A DNA stretch of 64,000 nucleotides from Siphonodentalium dalli (lineage: Eukaryota > Mollusca > Scaphopoda > Gadilida > Siphonodentaliidae). The position numbers were made by a program, and so were the translations under genes. Shown here one piece after another: positions 19,476 to 30,767 of the stretch. The notes beneath the pieces are model-generated. The model did not search any database. It saw nothing but the letters and a program-made list of their open reading frames with translations, and was not told where the DNA came from. Position 1 is the stretch's first letter, and every line of letters starts with the position of its first letter. The DNA lies in NCBI GenBank assembly GCA_032622095.1, contig CP136069.1, positions 68,099,319 through 68,163,318 of the forward strand, given 5' to 3'.

Positions 19476-20248
19476 TTATCGTCATGGCAACGCATATGGC
19501 GTCCTCATCAATATCGTCGTAATTTGTTTTCTCATTTTGTAGATTAGGTACACATGCTGACATTACCATGTGTAATCCCAGCATGTGTACATGTTGTTAA
19601 TCGAATCATTAAGAAGACACGCATGTACTGGATTCAGCACTGTCGTAAGACTGCCAATGTCTCTTGCAGTATAGACGAGGAGTGCCATATCATCCATTGT
19701 CATTATCTTTTGTGGACTGTATATTCACCAAGGAGAGGTCCACCCGTCGTTAACCGAGAATACTGACATTTGAACATGACCGAAAGTCCAGCATACGCGA
19801 ACATGTTAGTGAACCCAGTGATTTTCTGAAAGTCGACACTTCCCATTCAATGGTGTTCATTCAATCATGTGGCCACTCACCATATCGTTAGTTATAATAT
19901 AATATTTACATACTAAGTGTGATCATCCCTAAATCCAGCATTCCGATTGGTCGGCGCCTTCGTGGCTAGTTGCAATTATTTATCGGTAAACACGCAACAA
20001 CTCATAACTGCAGCCTCATAATTACATCGACACGTCATCAGTTTCAGAAAGAAGAACGCGTAATGTTGTGGGTGCATTTGGACTCGCGCAGGATTGACTT
20101 AATACATCATCGGGTTTCAATATAAAGAAAAATTGTTCCTGTTAACTTTTGCCAAGGGTGCTATGGGACATTTTGGGCTTGTTTTGTCACGATACACTTT
20201 TCGATTTAAATTTACAAAAGTGGCTTTTCGCTAAATGTATATAAATAT
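19476..20248. other. stretch without recognised features
   Basis: A 70-codon ORF at 19554-19766 has no domain. Nothing else was seen. Confidence 0.3.
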
Positions 20249-20394
20249 AAGGATTAACTGTCATGTGGACTGTTTTTATGGAGATGTAACCGTGAGGTAA
20301 GTGGTCATAACTTGTATGTAAAACCCTTCGGTTATGACCACTTACCTCACGGTTACATCTCCATAAAAACAGTCCACATGACAATTAATCCTTA
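20249..20394. mobile_element. near-perfect 146-bp foldback
   Basis: Arms of about 63 nt (starting AAGGATTAACTGTCATGTGG) are reverse complements with one or two differences, around a loop of about 19 nt. Its right end abuts a SINE-like unit starting CTGGCTGATGTGACC. It could be a young MITE or a hairpin formed by template switching. Confidence 0.8.
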
Positions 20395-20686
20395 TCTGGC
20401 TGATGTGACCGACTTCGTCCGGGCTATTTAGGGGTTTCTTTGTGATCGCCTCCATCTGGGCAGAATATACAGCGTCGGTCCAGAAACATGCCTAAATGAG
20501 CCCATATGAACGAGGTCAAGGTCAAGGCCAAGGACATGGTCGCACGTGAAATTGGACCCGCCCATATTGTTTCCGTGATCAAAGTAGGCCTACATACCAA
20601 ATTTGAGTCGGATCGGTCAAGCAGTTTTCGAGTCTATAACACACATACATACATAAACGCAGACACAAGTTCCAAAATATATAATA
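20395..20686 (+). repeat. SINE-like interspersed unit, copy 1
   Basis: Opens with CTGATGTG..CGACTTCGTCCGGGCTAT (a small GC hairpin). It then has GGACCCGCCCATATTGTT, ACCAAATTTGAGTCGGATCG and TTTTCGAGTCTATAACACAC, and ends in an ACATACA-type simple repeat followed by AAATATATAAT. Further copies are at 20690 and 39293. No coding capacity; probably a non-autonomous retroposon. Confidence 0.7.
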
Positions 20687-20689
20687 GGC

Positions 20690-21110
20690 TAGCTGGTGTG
20701 GCCAACTTCATCCGGGCTATTTAGGGATTTCTTAACGATCGCCTCCGTCTGGGCAGAATATACAGCGTCTGGTAAAGCTATTGTTCGATCGGTCCAGAAA
20801 TATGCCAATATGGTCGTATATTAGCGAGGTCAAGGACACGGTCGCACGTGAAATTGGAACCGCCCATATATATACTGTTCCCGGGATCAAAGTACGCATA
20901 CATACCAAATTTTAGTCGGATCGGTCGAGGTAGAGAAACATACCCATATGAGCGAGGCCAAGGTCAATGACACGATCGCACATGAATTTGGACCGGCCCA
21001 TATTGTTCCCGCGATCAATGTTGGCATACATACCAAATTTGAGTCGGATCGGTCGAGAAGTTCTCGAGTCTATAACACGCATACACACACACATACAGAC
21101 AGAAGGTTAA
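20690..21110 (+). repeat. SINE-like interspersed unit, copy 2 with internal duplication
   Basis: Same start (CTAGCTGGTGTGGCCAACTT) as the neighbouring unit. The middle part (ACCAAATTT...GTCGGATCGGTCGAG) occurs twice before the ACACACATACA tail. The two units are head-to-tail. Confidence 0.7.
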
Positions 21111-23282
21111 AAAAGGGAGATATTTTTCACAAATACGAGATTATCCTCTAAAAGTTTTACCATATTTTGATTACCAGATCTGAAGATATTTCAAATCGTG
21201 GGCGACGATTGTTTGTTTTGTGTCTATTTAGATGTCCTTGTATGTGGATATTTAATTTTGTGATGTCATCTTCAGTTTATTTATTGTGTCAATATTTTGT
21301 TGGGAGAGGGGTGGGCTATTGTAAACTATAACTTGTGCCCCAGCCATTAAACTGAAATGTGAGCTTAATAAATATAATTAAGCTGCATCATATCTGAAGA
21401 TATCGCCGAAAATATAAGGGTGGTGGGTGGGCTTACCATTTTGAGCCATCAAATACCAAATACCAGCCTTTAATTTTAATCCCGAATAAAATTTAAGACG
21501 GGGAATGAATCATGAATACCGGATAACAGCGGGTTATGGATCTCCCGCACCGCATGGCAATGGCCTGAACCCCACGTATTTAGAGGGGTGGTGTGAAACT
21601 CTATGTAATGGTATGTCGTTTTACGAAAGGTCGTGTGACAAGTCTAAATGTAATAAACGTCCGTTTAAACAAATCTTTTATTCTGGTTTTCATAGAAAAC
21701 TCCCATGGCAGTATAGCGTGTCAGACCTCATGATGTCGGTCATGGAATACATGCTCTACCGTGGACTCCAGACGTGCATTTTCTGTGCCGCAATATAATA
21801 ATGGTTTGTGACTTGGATCGCTTTCATCTCCCATGTAGCTGGTTTGAAAGTGGTTTAGGACCAGGATCTTTGTAGAGGTAATCCTGCAACAAGAACACAA
21901 TAGAACATAGATTTAGCTTGGAGCAGTTTTCGAACGGATCAAGTCGGCTTTGAAGATAATGTATCTATTTCGGACCAAATTTCAACATCAACAATAATAA
22001 TAATAACACCATCATTATTTCAAGACTACACATATCTTTATTTGTGAACAAAATCAAAAAGAACCGACGATTGGGCATATTATTTGTCCAAAAAACATAC
22101 TTAAGTGGTTTATTCTTGATGCATCCGAGCGAAATATGTTGGATTCTATAGTTGACATTTGCCTTGATGGAAGTTGCCAACAAGATAGAGTTATCCCTCT
22201 TGATACGTTCCGAACGTTTCCGCAGATCTCATGTTCCACAAATATTCCATCTGACCGTCCCCTTTGAAGGTAGTTATTATATGTGGAAAAAACACCGTAT
22301 AACTTGTTCGGACAGCTTGTCATCGAATGATATCTGCATAAAACGGGAAATGAAGAAATACTGAATATGTGACACACACATGTGCAATCATAATCGGGGA
22401 AACACATATTCCACTTAAAGATACTCTGTCCAATATGACAACAAATTTTGTCACAATTGACTAACTTAATGTCCAGCTCACCATTCAGGCGAAAGAAACA
22501 CGAAAACTACTTCCAATCACTATTGTTCGCACAGGCATCGCGAAAGCACACAAATGCATCCAACCGTTTTAAGTTAAAACGAGTACATGCAAACTATCAT
22601 AACTGCGAGCGCTCTTTATTATTTACCTGGTCGATATCTAGATATCGAGAACTCATATCAATGTGTTCATTTCGGGTTCATGACGTTTCGGCATCTGGTC
22701 TTTTCGGAACCTAGCAGGAATTTTAGGCACCTGAGTGTTAGACACTTGGGCGAAGACGTTTCGGCACATAATTTATTTATTATTAATTTATTTATTATTT
22801 TTTATATGATTAACCAGGTATATTTTTAGATATTTTTTTCAATTATGAACAGTGAGGCTAATTTCACTACATTTGGCTTCTTATATAAATGTGGCTCAAT
22901 ATTTTGTCCCAGTTCATAATTCAGTATTACTCCTTGTGACAGAATCTCTCGTTGACTTGTGTCTTTGACACTATTTGTTCTTGTATACCCATACACATCC
23001 GGGTCAAGTGGTTCTGCTAATATGCTATCATGCTGGTGGTCATGCTGAATTGCTATGATTCGGGTAGGGCAAAACTGATGCCGTTACGAACAAGTACCGT
23101 TATTTTTCTGAAGTTGTCAATTTCGCGATATTTGGCTAATCCGAGCGATTTGAGAAAAACCAGTGTGTAATGGAAGGCAAGAAACTCCCGACTCTACATA
23201 AATTACATGGTTTGGGGTTATTTGCGAAATAAATGCATTTATGGGCAAGTAAATGTAGAATAACTTGTTGTAAATGAACTTA
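21111..23282. other. stretch with one unassigned ORF, otherwise unrecognised
   Basis: Apart from 21505-21798, no frame has recognisable motifs. Sequence near 22750-22860 is AT-rich with TTTATTATT runs. Confidence 0.3.
21505..21798 (+). CDS. hypothetical 97-residue ORF, Cys-rich middle
   Basis: Not recognised. It has an ATG start and a middle segment with four Cys (WCETLCNGM and SCDKSKCNK), followed by a basic/aromatic stretch and a C-terminal CIFCAAI. No repeat explains it and no upstream or downstream exon could be linked. It may be chance in this ORF-poor region or a fragment of a mobile element. Low confidence that it is a gene. Confidence 0.2.
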   Translation: MNHEYRITAGYGSPAPHGNGLNPTYLEGWCETLCNGMSFYERSCDKSKCNKRPFKQIFYSGFHRKLPWQYSVSDLMMSVMEYMLYRGLQTCIFCAAI

Positions 23283-23590
23283 TTATTAAATGAACTTGAC
23301 CTTAGTGAATGACCTTGACAAATATGTCTCTCCCTATGTATATTATGAAGTGGCCAATCACTTGTGTTCTCAACTTGTATACTAATATCAAACATATTAC
23401 CAATTAGTTTCACAGAAAGAGGTATTTCCCGTTTCCTCCCATTTCCAGATGCCGTTGCCATGGAAACCAAATTTATTTCTCACCAGTATCTGGTAATCCG
23501 GGCACCCCCGCCAAAAAGATTACCGTTTGTTCAAAGAACATATGTACCAAATTTCATGCTTTAATCCGGCCAGTCACGATTTTTTGGTTA
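23283..23590 (+). repeat. interspersed repeat family R2, copy 1
   Basis: Shares with 27590-27905 the order GACCTTGAC, GCCGTTGCCATGGAAACC, a CACCCCC run and TTTCATGCTTTAATCCGG..GTCACGATTTT. The family is diverged and non-coding. Confidence 0.6.
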
Positions 23591-23877
23591 CTTGACTGGG
23601 CTAATATGTTAGATTCGATGACCGACATAACTTTTCTAGCATACTGTTTCGGTGGATGTATACGCTCAGAAATACACCTCATGTGTGACGAAGAACAACT
23701 TTTTAGACATTGTGTATGCTTTATTTGCATGTTGTGTAGATACAATTCGCATATACACTAATTTTCTATGATAATCGACAACGAATTGCCATTATTTATA
23801 TTTTATAATGTGATATCATGTAATGTACATAATTGTGTATGATTGTAACATATTATCTTCTGATATGAAGGAATAAA

Positions 23878-23893
23878 ACTATCTCTCTCTTTT

Positions 23894-23928
<35 letters not shown>
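23878..23928 (+). repeat. (CT)n microsatellite after a GAATAAAAC tail
   Basis: ATGAAGGAATAAAACTATCT followed by a CT run looks like the simple-repeat 3' end of a retroposon. The integrase pseudogene begins right after it. Confidence 0.7.
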
Positions 23929-23929
<1 letters not shown>

Positions 23930-23931
23930 GG

Positions 23932-24740
23932 TTACGCCTACATTTTGATGGTAATTGACATATTTTCAAAATTCCTGTGGCTACGGAAACTCAAGGATAA
24001 GAAAGGTGAATCTGTTTTAGCAGTTTTCAAAAGTATATTTGCTGAAGGTAGAAACTGTAGAGCTATTCAGACTGACATGGGGACTGAATTTACAGCCAAA
24101 GTCGTGCAGGATGTAATCAGGACCAATAACTGACTGCAATTCTACGCTTACAGTCCGAAAAAAATCAGTGTTTCAGAACGTGTGATAAAAATAATCAAAT
24201 CTCAATCTTATCGATACCTCAGATATATGCGAGCATATGCATATGTAAACAAACCCCAAAACTTCGCAGATGAGTACAATAACACTGTTCGTAGTACCAA
24301 TGCTATTGAACCTGTTCACGTGCGACATAAACTGGAGAAGAAATGCGTTGGGCGACATTTTAATCCAGAGATAAACTGAAAAAAAAACAACACAAATAAT
24401 CACATTCAGATTCAAAGTAGGTAACCATGTCCGCACACTTCACCAAACGAATGTGTTCACTGGAAATTGTGATACAAAGTGGACTGGCGAAATATTCACC
24501 ATAGCATAGACATTTAGGAAACAGGAAAAATCCAATTTATAAATTGAAGGACTACAATAACTATGAAATCAACGAAACATTTTTTCAATTATAATTGAAG
24601 AAAGTTGATACAAATGAGGATGATATGTGGAAAATTGAAGCTACATGTATATTGAACACTACGGGCAGTGGATACTGAAAGCAGTGCTGTGTGAAATGGT
24701 TAAACTGACCGATAAAGTTTAATTATAGGGTCAATGTCAA
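23932..24740 (+). pseudogene. Polinton/Maverick-type integrase, C-terminal two thirds with chromodomain
   Basis: The frame starts DGYAYILMVIDIFSKF (first catalytic Asp), then QTDMGTEF (second Asp), a TGA near 24131, and SERVIKIIK (catalytic Glu), giving the D,D-E core of a retroviral-type integrase. After the core, in shifted frames, come FKVGNHVRTLHQ and KWTGEIFTI, then YKLKDYNNYEINETFF. A chromodomain-like end follows (KQCCVKWLN, IKFNYRVN). This order matches integrases of Polinton/Maverick elements. Several stops and at least two frameshifts are present. The N-terminal part is missing here but a matching N-terminal piece exists at 26153-26430. Confidence 0.75.
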
Positions 24741-24856
24741 TTACATTAGTGTTGTGTAACTACATCTGTCTTATATTGTTTCATACATGTGAATAAATTG
24801 TAAATGTTAATTTAGTTTCTGTTATTTTATTTCGCGATGCAAGATATTCCATGATA

Positions 24857-25157
24857 AGACTTGTGCCTCAAGTCTCTCGTCTTGGTCTTTAAATTCTGAC
24901 GGATTTGGGTGCTTATAGTGTCTGTTGTGTGCCTCAATGGAATATACCGGGCATTCCAGGATGGTCACTTTTGAGTGTTTCTGTTGCGAGATGGTTTCCA
25001 CAATAGCTTCAAACTGTTGACAGATTTCTTCGACTGCTGTGTTGTCGTCATATGATCGCAGGGTGAAGAAACCGCCGCTCTTATCTGTGAGATCACATGT
25101 CCCTAGCCAAAGGTAGAACCAAATTGTATGGAGAAACTTTAATCCACTCTGCGAAGT
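24857..25157 (-). pseudogene. CR1 ORF1 esterase fragment, inverted copy
   Basis: Mirror of 30768-31068, the N-terminal part of the SGNH-type esterase ORF of the CR1 LINE. It stops abruptly at the outer edge of the inverted repeat, so the C-terminal catalytic block is absent. Nothing CR1-like continues beyond 24857, showing that the arm was copied from the intact CR1 on the right. Confidence 0.7.
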
Positions 25158-25275
25158 TTATGCCACGATCTTTACAATGCGATGGATAAACACTTTTCGT
25201 TTAAATTGTATGGAGAACGTTTAATCCACTCTGCGAAGTTTAATCAACAGTAGGCACGTTTAATCAACATGTGTT

Positions 25276-25520
25276 GTTCTTGAGACAAAATGACAGATTA
25301 TGATTCGCGAATACCCAGTCTTCTGTCCTGGTTTGAGTTTGCCTATTCTATGTGGAATACTAATAATATCATATGTTATATTCATAGACAGTTTATCATT
25401 CATCAGAGCAACATAGTTCTTCTGGCATTCATCCAGTGATTCTTTAATGCTGTCCCCTGGTATGCCAAATATCCTGATGCTATCCTTCCTGGTTTGGTGC
25501 TCTAGTTTGTTGTTTTTATC
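25276..25520 (-). pseudogene. RRM-like LINE ORF1 fragment, inverted and truncated copy
   Basis: Mirror of the first part of 30124-30578. The rest is lost in the deletion of about 285 bp whose junction lies near 25275. The DSIRIFGIPGD and IPHRIG phrases are present on the minus strand. Confidence 0.65.
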
Positions 25521-25708
25521 CTATCATGCGAATCAGCAATCAAGCTCGGGCTGATAACATTTGCTCAAAATGTTAACTCTGCATCAACTGATACAGACAA
25601 TAATAACAGTTCCCTGACACAAGAGTATGAACATTTATACACTGCAATTGGAAAATGAAAGGACTACCAAGTGGAATGCGTCTCTGATGTACCCCACCCA
25701 ACCTCCTG

Positions 25709-25945
25709 TCACGGTATATTTAGTGATAATGATAAATTTAAACGAGTGACAATTCCTGCTGCATCTTTATGTATTCGATTGAGTTTATCATATAAGAAGT
25801 CTGGAGCAAACCCCACAACTAAATCAGCATAGTCTAAAATAAGAAGTATACACGTGTTGTATACTCTCGTCAGGGCAGATATTTCAAACACCGGTTGGGA
25901 TGGATGTTCACTACTATGAGGGAATTCAATAGAGTGTTCAATCAT
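25709..25945 (-). pseudogene. possible LINE RT-thumb remnant, inverted copy
   Basis: This 78-codon frame contains RVYNTCILLILDYADLVVG followed by LYDKLNRIHKDAAGIVT. The pattern resembles the region after the RT palm in LINEs (Y...ILDYAD..W...L..IQ..AARI). It differs from the right-arm copy at a single residue (Phe/Tyr). Assignment rests on this short pattern only. Confidence 0.45.
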
Positions 25946-26152
25946 TTTATAGTTCTGGAGTTATTCATCTTTTTTCATCTGGAAATGTTGGGTTTTTTTC
26001 CGTCCGAGCAGCCATCTCAAACAGCGGTTGTCAGATCTGAATGACTGATGAATGGGATGAAATGATAATGGTTCCGGTGATTCTGAAGAATAACATGTCT
26101 ATAAATACACGTTAATATTACCAAAAGACCATTTGTTACTGAGCCTTGGTCA

Positions 26153-26727
26153 GCATGTCATTTTGGGAAAACTATTTGAAGGTGATTTACTTTATACATT
26201 CTAAACCAGATAACCTATATGGACCAGATACGCGGTACTAGTTCGCGAAGAAGGATCCGAAATATAATATCAGCAAGCAAAAGTAAGGAGATGGTTACAA
26301 AGGCAAGAACCATATATTTTACAAGGACCCTATAGTAAACCACATATGACACATATTGTAGTTGCTAGTATTGATTACCAGTGGACTGCAGACTTGATGG
26401 ACATGGTTAAATTCGCTGCATACAATGATGGCACAGCAATTCTACGCTTACAATGAGGAACAAATCAGTGTTTCAGAACGTGTGATAAAAATAATCAAAT
26501 CTAAATTTTATCGATACCTCAGATAAATGCGATCATATATGTAAACAAACTCCAAATCTTCGCCGATGAGTACAATAGCACTGTTCGTAGTACCAATGCT
26601 ATTGAACCTGTGCATGTTACGACATAAACTGCAGAATAAATGCGTTGGGCTACATATATATCCAGAGATAAACTGAAAAAAAACTACACAAATGATCACA
26701 TTCAGATCCACAGTAGGTAACCATGTC
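26153..26727 (+). pseudogene. Polinton-type integrase with internal deletion, left-arm copy
   Basis: From ATG 26153: FIHSKPDNLYGPDTRY, a TAG, DPKYNISKQK, a one-base shift, then VRRWLQRQEPYILQGPYSK and IDYQWTADLMDMVKFAAYNDG. These are the integrase N-terminal region up to the point where the copy at 23932 begins. The whole catalytic middle is deleted: the sequence jumps to the segment before SERVIKIIKS and runs to about 26727. It lies just before a LINE fragment. Three damaged copies of this integrase are in the window. Confidence 0.7.
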
Positions 26728-26744
26728 CACGAAAAAAGCAAGGT

Positions 26745-27287
26745 CGTTATTTTAATGCCCGCAACGTTGGGACCACAGCACACGAGTCATTTGGTCTTGG
26801 ACCTGGTTCTATATCTGTAGTAAAACAAATGACTCACCTCCGCATATTTCAAGATTATCTGTGCTCACACACCCCCAACATAGACCGAGCCTCTCAAACT
26901 CTACGCAAATGCTAATTCGCTGCTTGTCGACTTCCAATCTCCAAGGATTTTAGACCAATGACCAACCTGAAACTTCTCACTCACGTCGTCACTCCTACAT
27001 CACTGTACGGTTGCGTGATGTGGTGGGATCTGACAAAAACTGATATGAAAATGCTAGAAAGAGCTTATCGCATGTGCATTAAAAACAAGCAACACATTCC
27101 TCAGAGAAGCAGCACGATTCTCTCGCTCTCCCTGCTTGGTATTCTGCCAATCCAATATGAAATTGAGCGCAGAAAGTTACTATTCCAAGAAATATTTTTA
27201 TTCAATCTCCACGGTAACCTCATATATGGTCGCACAGAAACATACAGAAAATACCCAACGCAATCGCTCTATATTTACTTTGTATGA
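26745..27287 (+). pseudogene. LINE RT C-terminal fragment, left-arm copy
   Basis: The frame runs FGLGPGSISVVKQMTHLRIF, then SHTPNIDRASQTLRKC and a TAA, then MTNLKLLTHVVTPTSLYGCV, LERAYRMCIKNKQ and LSLLGILPIQYEIERRKLLF. It is the same post-palm region as LINE B 16104-16904 but from a different family. The frame leaves the inverted arm at about 27243. It is 5'-truncated against the integrase remnant, suggesting insertion into it. Confidence 0.75.
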
Positions 27288-28371
27288 CTATATTTAATGT
27301 TTATATGTGAGGGTAAAATTAAAATTCACTTGATTTATCTTTAGCATAGTGTCCGGGTCGTAATTGCACACATACCATAAAAAGTGGTATCTAAAAATGT
27401 GATGATCTAAACTTAAGGTTATCAAAAGTAAACAATGACCATATGAAATAAAGTATATCATATACCAAATTGAACATGGTGGTGACGCCCTATTTTGTGT
27501 GCATTTATGAAGGGATAGCATTTAAGGCTAAGGCATTAGGGTTGGCGGCATATAAGACCACCAATAAAAAATAGACAGAAAAATTACACTTTTTCAATGA
27601 CCTTGACCTTAATGGTTGACCTTGACCATATATGTCATATTGGCCCAGTTCATTTGATGGACCGTTGATTGCACTATGAGTTCATATCATTTATTCAAAC
27701 ACAAGTCTATTTGTTTCCAAACCGCGGCATTTTTTCACTTTTCTCCAAATATTTTATGCCGTTACCATGGAAACCAGAAATTCTCATGAACCATGACCCG
27801 CAGCCCGTGCACCCCCTCCAAAATTGTTTCCCATATCCCATTTTACATATCGGCAAAGTTTCATGCTTTAATCCGGTCTGTCACGATTTTGCTAAATTTT
27901 GACCCTAAACGACTGGGCTATATTGTAAACTTCAACTGTATAGTTGTCAATAATAAAATGCCAGAAAGAGTTTCGCGTTGTCAGTGCAAACTCGGAAGAA
28001 CAGTCAGTGTACATATGAAACAACTGGTTGGAAAACGCTCGTTGGCAATGGTGACACAGTGAATCGTTGTCATATGTCGTTCTGTTGAGATTGTTAGCCA
28101 TCTGAATACTTAAACCAGAGAAGGGCTGCTCTTTTCGCCATAAACACCATATTCTCCAAGTGCTAAATGGGTCTGGTCTTGGTAGAAAAAGTGCATATCC
28201 GGTAATTGTGGATTATAACATATCTCACGTGAGTAATGAGCAACAAGTCTTTCTTTAATCAATCGCTTCTACGTTGGTAGAAACGGAAATATGCCTGAGT
28301 AAGCAAATATTACGAGAATGTCATACAAATCATACGTTTTAAGGATTCTAGTTATTTCCTTGAGGAAGCCT
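27244..28371. other. single-copy centre of the second inverted repeat
   Basis: About 1.1 kb between the arms, with the R2 interspersed repeat (27590-27905) and no recognisable gene. Short ORFs (27669-27902, 27793-28062) lie over R2 and are not supported. Confidence 0.5.
27590..27905 (+). repeat. interspersed repeat family R2, copy 2
   Basis: Shares ordered phrases with 23283-23590: GCCGTTACCATGGAAACC, a C-rich run, TTTCATGCTTTAATCCGG and GTCACGATTTT. Diverged. Confidence 0.6.
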
Positions 28372-28395
28372 GTTTCTGTGCGACCATAAATGAGG

Positions 28396-28880
28396 TTACC
28401 GTGGAGATTGAATAAAAATATTTTTAAATTTCGGTGAATGTATCAATGTTCCTTGGAATAGTAACTTTCTGCGCTCAATTTCGTATTGGATTGGCAGAAT
28501 ACCAAGCAGGGAGAGCGAGAGAATCGTGCTGCTTCTCTGAGGAATGTGTTGCTTGTTTTTAATGCACATGCGATAAGCTCTTTCTAGCATTTTCATATTA
28601 GTTTTTGTCAGATCCCACCACATCACGCAACCGTACAGTGATGTAGGAGTGACGACGTGAGTGAGAAGTTTCAGGTTGGTCATTGGTCTAAAATCCTTGG
28701 AGATTGGAGGTCGACAAGCAGCGAATTAGCATTTGCGTAGAGTTTGAGAGGCTCGGTCTATGTTTGGGGTGTGTGAGCACAGATAATCTTGAAATATGCG
28801 GAGGTGAGTCATTTGTTTTACTACAGATATAGAACCAGGTCCAAGACCAAATGACTCGTGTGCTGTGGTCCCAACGTTGC
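28396..28880 (-). pseudogene. LINE RT C-terminal fragment, right-arm copy
   Basis: Mirror of 26745-27230 with the same frame (SLYGCVMWWDLTKT, LERAYRMCIK). It retains the about 29 bp lost on the left, which lie near 28416-28455. Confidence 0.75.
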
Positions 28881-28911
28881 GGGCATTAAGATAACGACCT
28901 TGCTTTTTTCG

Positions 28912-29486
28912 TGGACATGGTTACCTACTGTGAATCTGAATGTGATTATTTGTGTAGTTTTTTTTCAGTTTATCTCTGGATATATATGTAGCCCAACGCA
29001 TTTCTTCTGCAGTTTATGTCGTAACATGCACAGGTTCAATAGCATTGGTACTACGAACAGTGTTATTGTACTCATCGGCGAAGATTTGGAGTTTGTTTAC
29101 ATATATGATCGCATTTATCTGAGGTATCGATAAAATTTAGATTTGATTATTTTTATCACACGTTCTGAAACACTGATTTGTTCCTCACTGTAAGCGTAGA
29201 ATTGCTGTACCATCATTGTATGCAGCGAATTTAACCATGTCCATCAAGTCTGCAGTCCACTGGTAATCAATACTAGCAACTACAATATGTGTCATATGTG
29301 GTTTACTATAGGGTCCTTGTAAAATATATGGTTCTTGCCTTTGTAACCATCTCCTTACTTTTGCTTGCTGATATTATATTTCGGATCCTTCTTCGCGAAC
29401 TAGTACCGCGTATCTGGTCCATATAGGTTATCTGGTTTAGAATGTATAAAGTAAATCACCTTCAAATAGTTTTCCCACAATGACAT
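28912..29486 (-). pseudogene. Polinton-type integrase with internal deletion, right-arm copy
   Basis: Mirror of 26153-26727 with the same internal deletion and the same in-frame stop. The deletion therefore predates the inverted duplication. Confidence 0.7.
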
Positions 29487-29695
29487 GCTGACCAAGGCTC
29501 AGTAACAAATGGTCTTTTGGTAATATTAACGTGTATTTATAGACATGTTATTCTTCAGAATCACCGGAACCATTATCATTTCATCCCATTCATCAGTCAT
29601 TCAGATCTGACAACCGCTTTTTGAGATGGCTGCTCGGACGGAAAAAAACCCAACATTTCCAGATGAAAAAAGATGAATAACTCCAGAACTATAAA

Positions 29696-29932
29696 ATGAT
29701 TGAACACTCTATTGAATACCCTCATAGTAGTGAACATCCATCCCAACCGGTGTTTGAAATATCTGCCCTGACGAGAGTATACAACACGTGTATACTTCTT
29801 ATTTTAGACTATGCTGATTTAGTTGTGGGGTTTGCTCCAGACTTCTTATATGATAAACTCAATCGAATACACAAAGATGCAGCAGGAATTGTCACTCGTT
29901 TAAATTTATCATTATCACTAAATATACCGTGA
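29696..29932 (+). pseudogene. possible LINE RT-thumb remnant, right-arm copy
   Basis: Mirror of 25709-25945; the frame is open for 78 codons in both arms with one residue different. Resembles the LINE post-palm region by pattern only. Confidence 0.45.
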
Positions 29933-30123
29933 CAGGAGGTTGGGTGGGGTACATCAGAGAGACGCATTCCACTTGGTAGTCCTTTCATTTTCCAATTGCA
30001 GTGTATAAATGTTCATACTCTTGTGTGAGGGAACTGTTATTATTGTCTGTATCAGTTGATGCAGAGTTAACATTTTGAGCAAATGTTATCAGCCCGAGCT
30101 TGATTGCTGATTCGCATGATAGG

Positions 30124-30578
30124 ATAAAAACAACAAACTAGAGCACCAAACCAGGAAGGATAGCATCAGGATATTTGGCATACCAGGGGACAGCATTAAA
30201 GAATCATTGGATGAATGCCAGAAGAACTATGTTGCTCTGATGAATGATAAACTGTCTATGAATATAACATATGATATTATTAGTATTCCACATAGAATAG
30301 GCAAACTCAAACCAGGACAGAAGACTGGGTATTCGCGAATCATAATCTGTCATTTTGTCTCAAGAACAAAAAGTGCTGCTATTAGTAATATAAAACTTCT
30401 TAAAGGTTCAGATATTGTGATCAAATGGAACCTCACTGAATTCAATACTAACGTAATCAAGACATCTGAAGAAAGAAGAGAAGTTGCAGACACTTGGTCA
30501 GTAGGAGGAAAGGTTGATATCAAATATGTTAAGGCATCTGAACTAATCAAGCAGATAGAAGAAATGTCTGATGTGTAA
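30124..30578 (+). pseudogene. RRM-like LINE ORF1 fragment
   Basis: The frame begins just after a TAG at about 30121 with KLEHQTRKDSIRIFGIPGD, a RRxxIRIFGIP-type start of the RRM found in LINE ORF1 proteins. It continues through IPHRIGKLKPG and an IICHFVSR strand, and ends at TAA 30576-30578 after KASELIKQIEEMSDV. About 150 residues: the RRM and C-terminal part of an ORF1, without the upstream coiled coil. An AATAAA follows near 30615. It could be the first ORF of the CR1 element downstream or a separate LINE remnant. Confidence 0.6.
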
Positions 30579-30645
30579 ATGGTGTTTATACCACGATCGC
30601 CTATCTTACTATCTAAATAAAGCCATCTGTTTAAATTTTACATTT

Positions 30646-30669
30646 AATCAACACATGTTGATTAAACGT
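30646..30669. repeat. 24-bp near-perfect palindrome with repeated GATTAAAC
   Basis: TTTAATCAACA and TGTTGATTAAA face each other with two bases between. GATTAAAC then recurs near 30690 and 30708, and a CGCAGAGTGGATTAAA phrase occurs twice (about 30701 and 30772). In the left arm the deletion breakpoint lies at this palindrome. Confidence 0.6.
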
Positions 30670-30767
30670 GCCTACTGTTGATTAAACTTCGCAGAGTGGA
30701 TTAAACGTTCTCCATACAATTTAAACGAAAAGTGTTTATCCACCGCATTGTAAAGATCGTGGCATAA

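Larger units (their letters stand above)
24857..27243 (+). repeat. left arm of second large inverted repeat
   Basis: Reverse complement of 28372-31068. Two gaps distinguish it: about 285 bp (corresponding to 30367-30650) and about 29 bp near 27190 are absent here. The rest appears nearly identical. The arm contains, in order, fragments of CR1 ORF1 (-), an RRM-like LINE ORF1 (-), an RT-thumb fragment (-), integrase (+) and LINE RT (+). Confidence 0.85.

Noticed and set aside
19015-19495. Poly-Ser/His/Ile and poly-Asp ORFs
   Set aside because: Products of the (ATC)n/(GTC)n tract on both strands.
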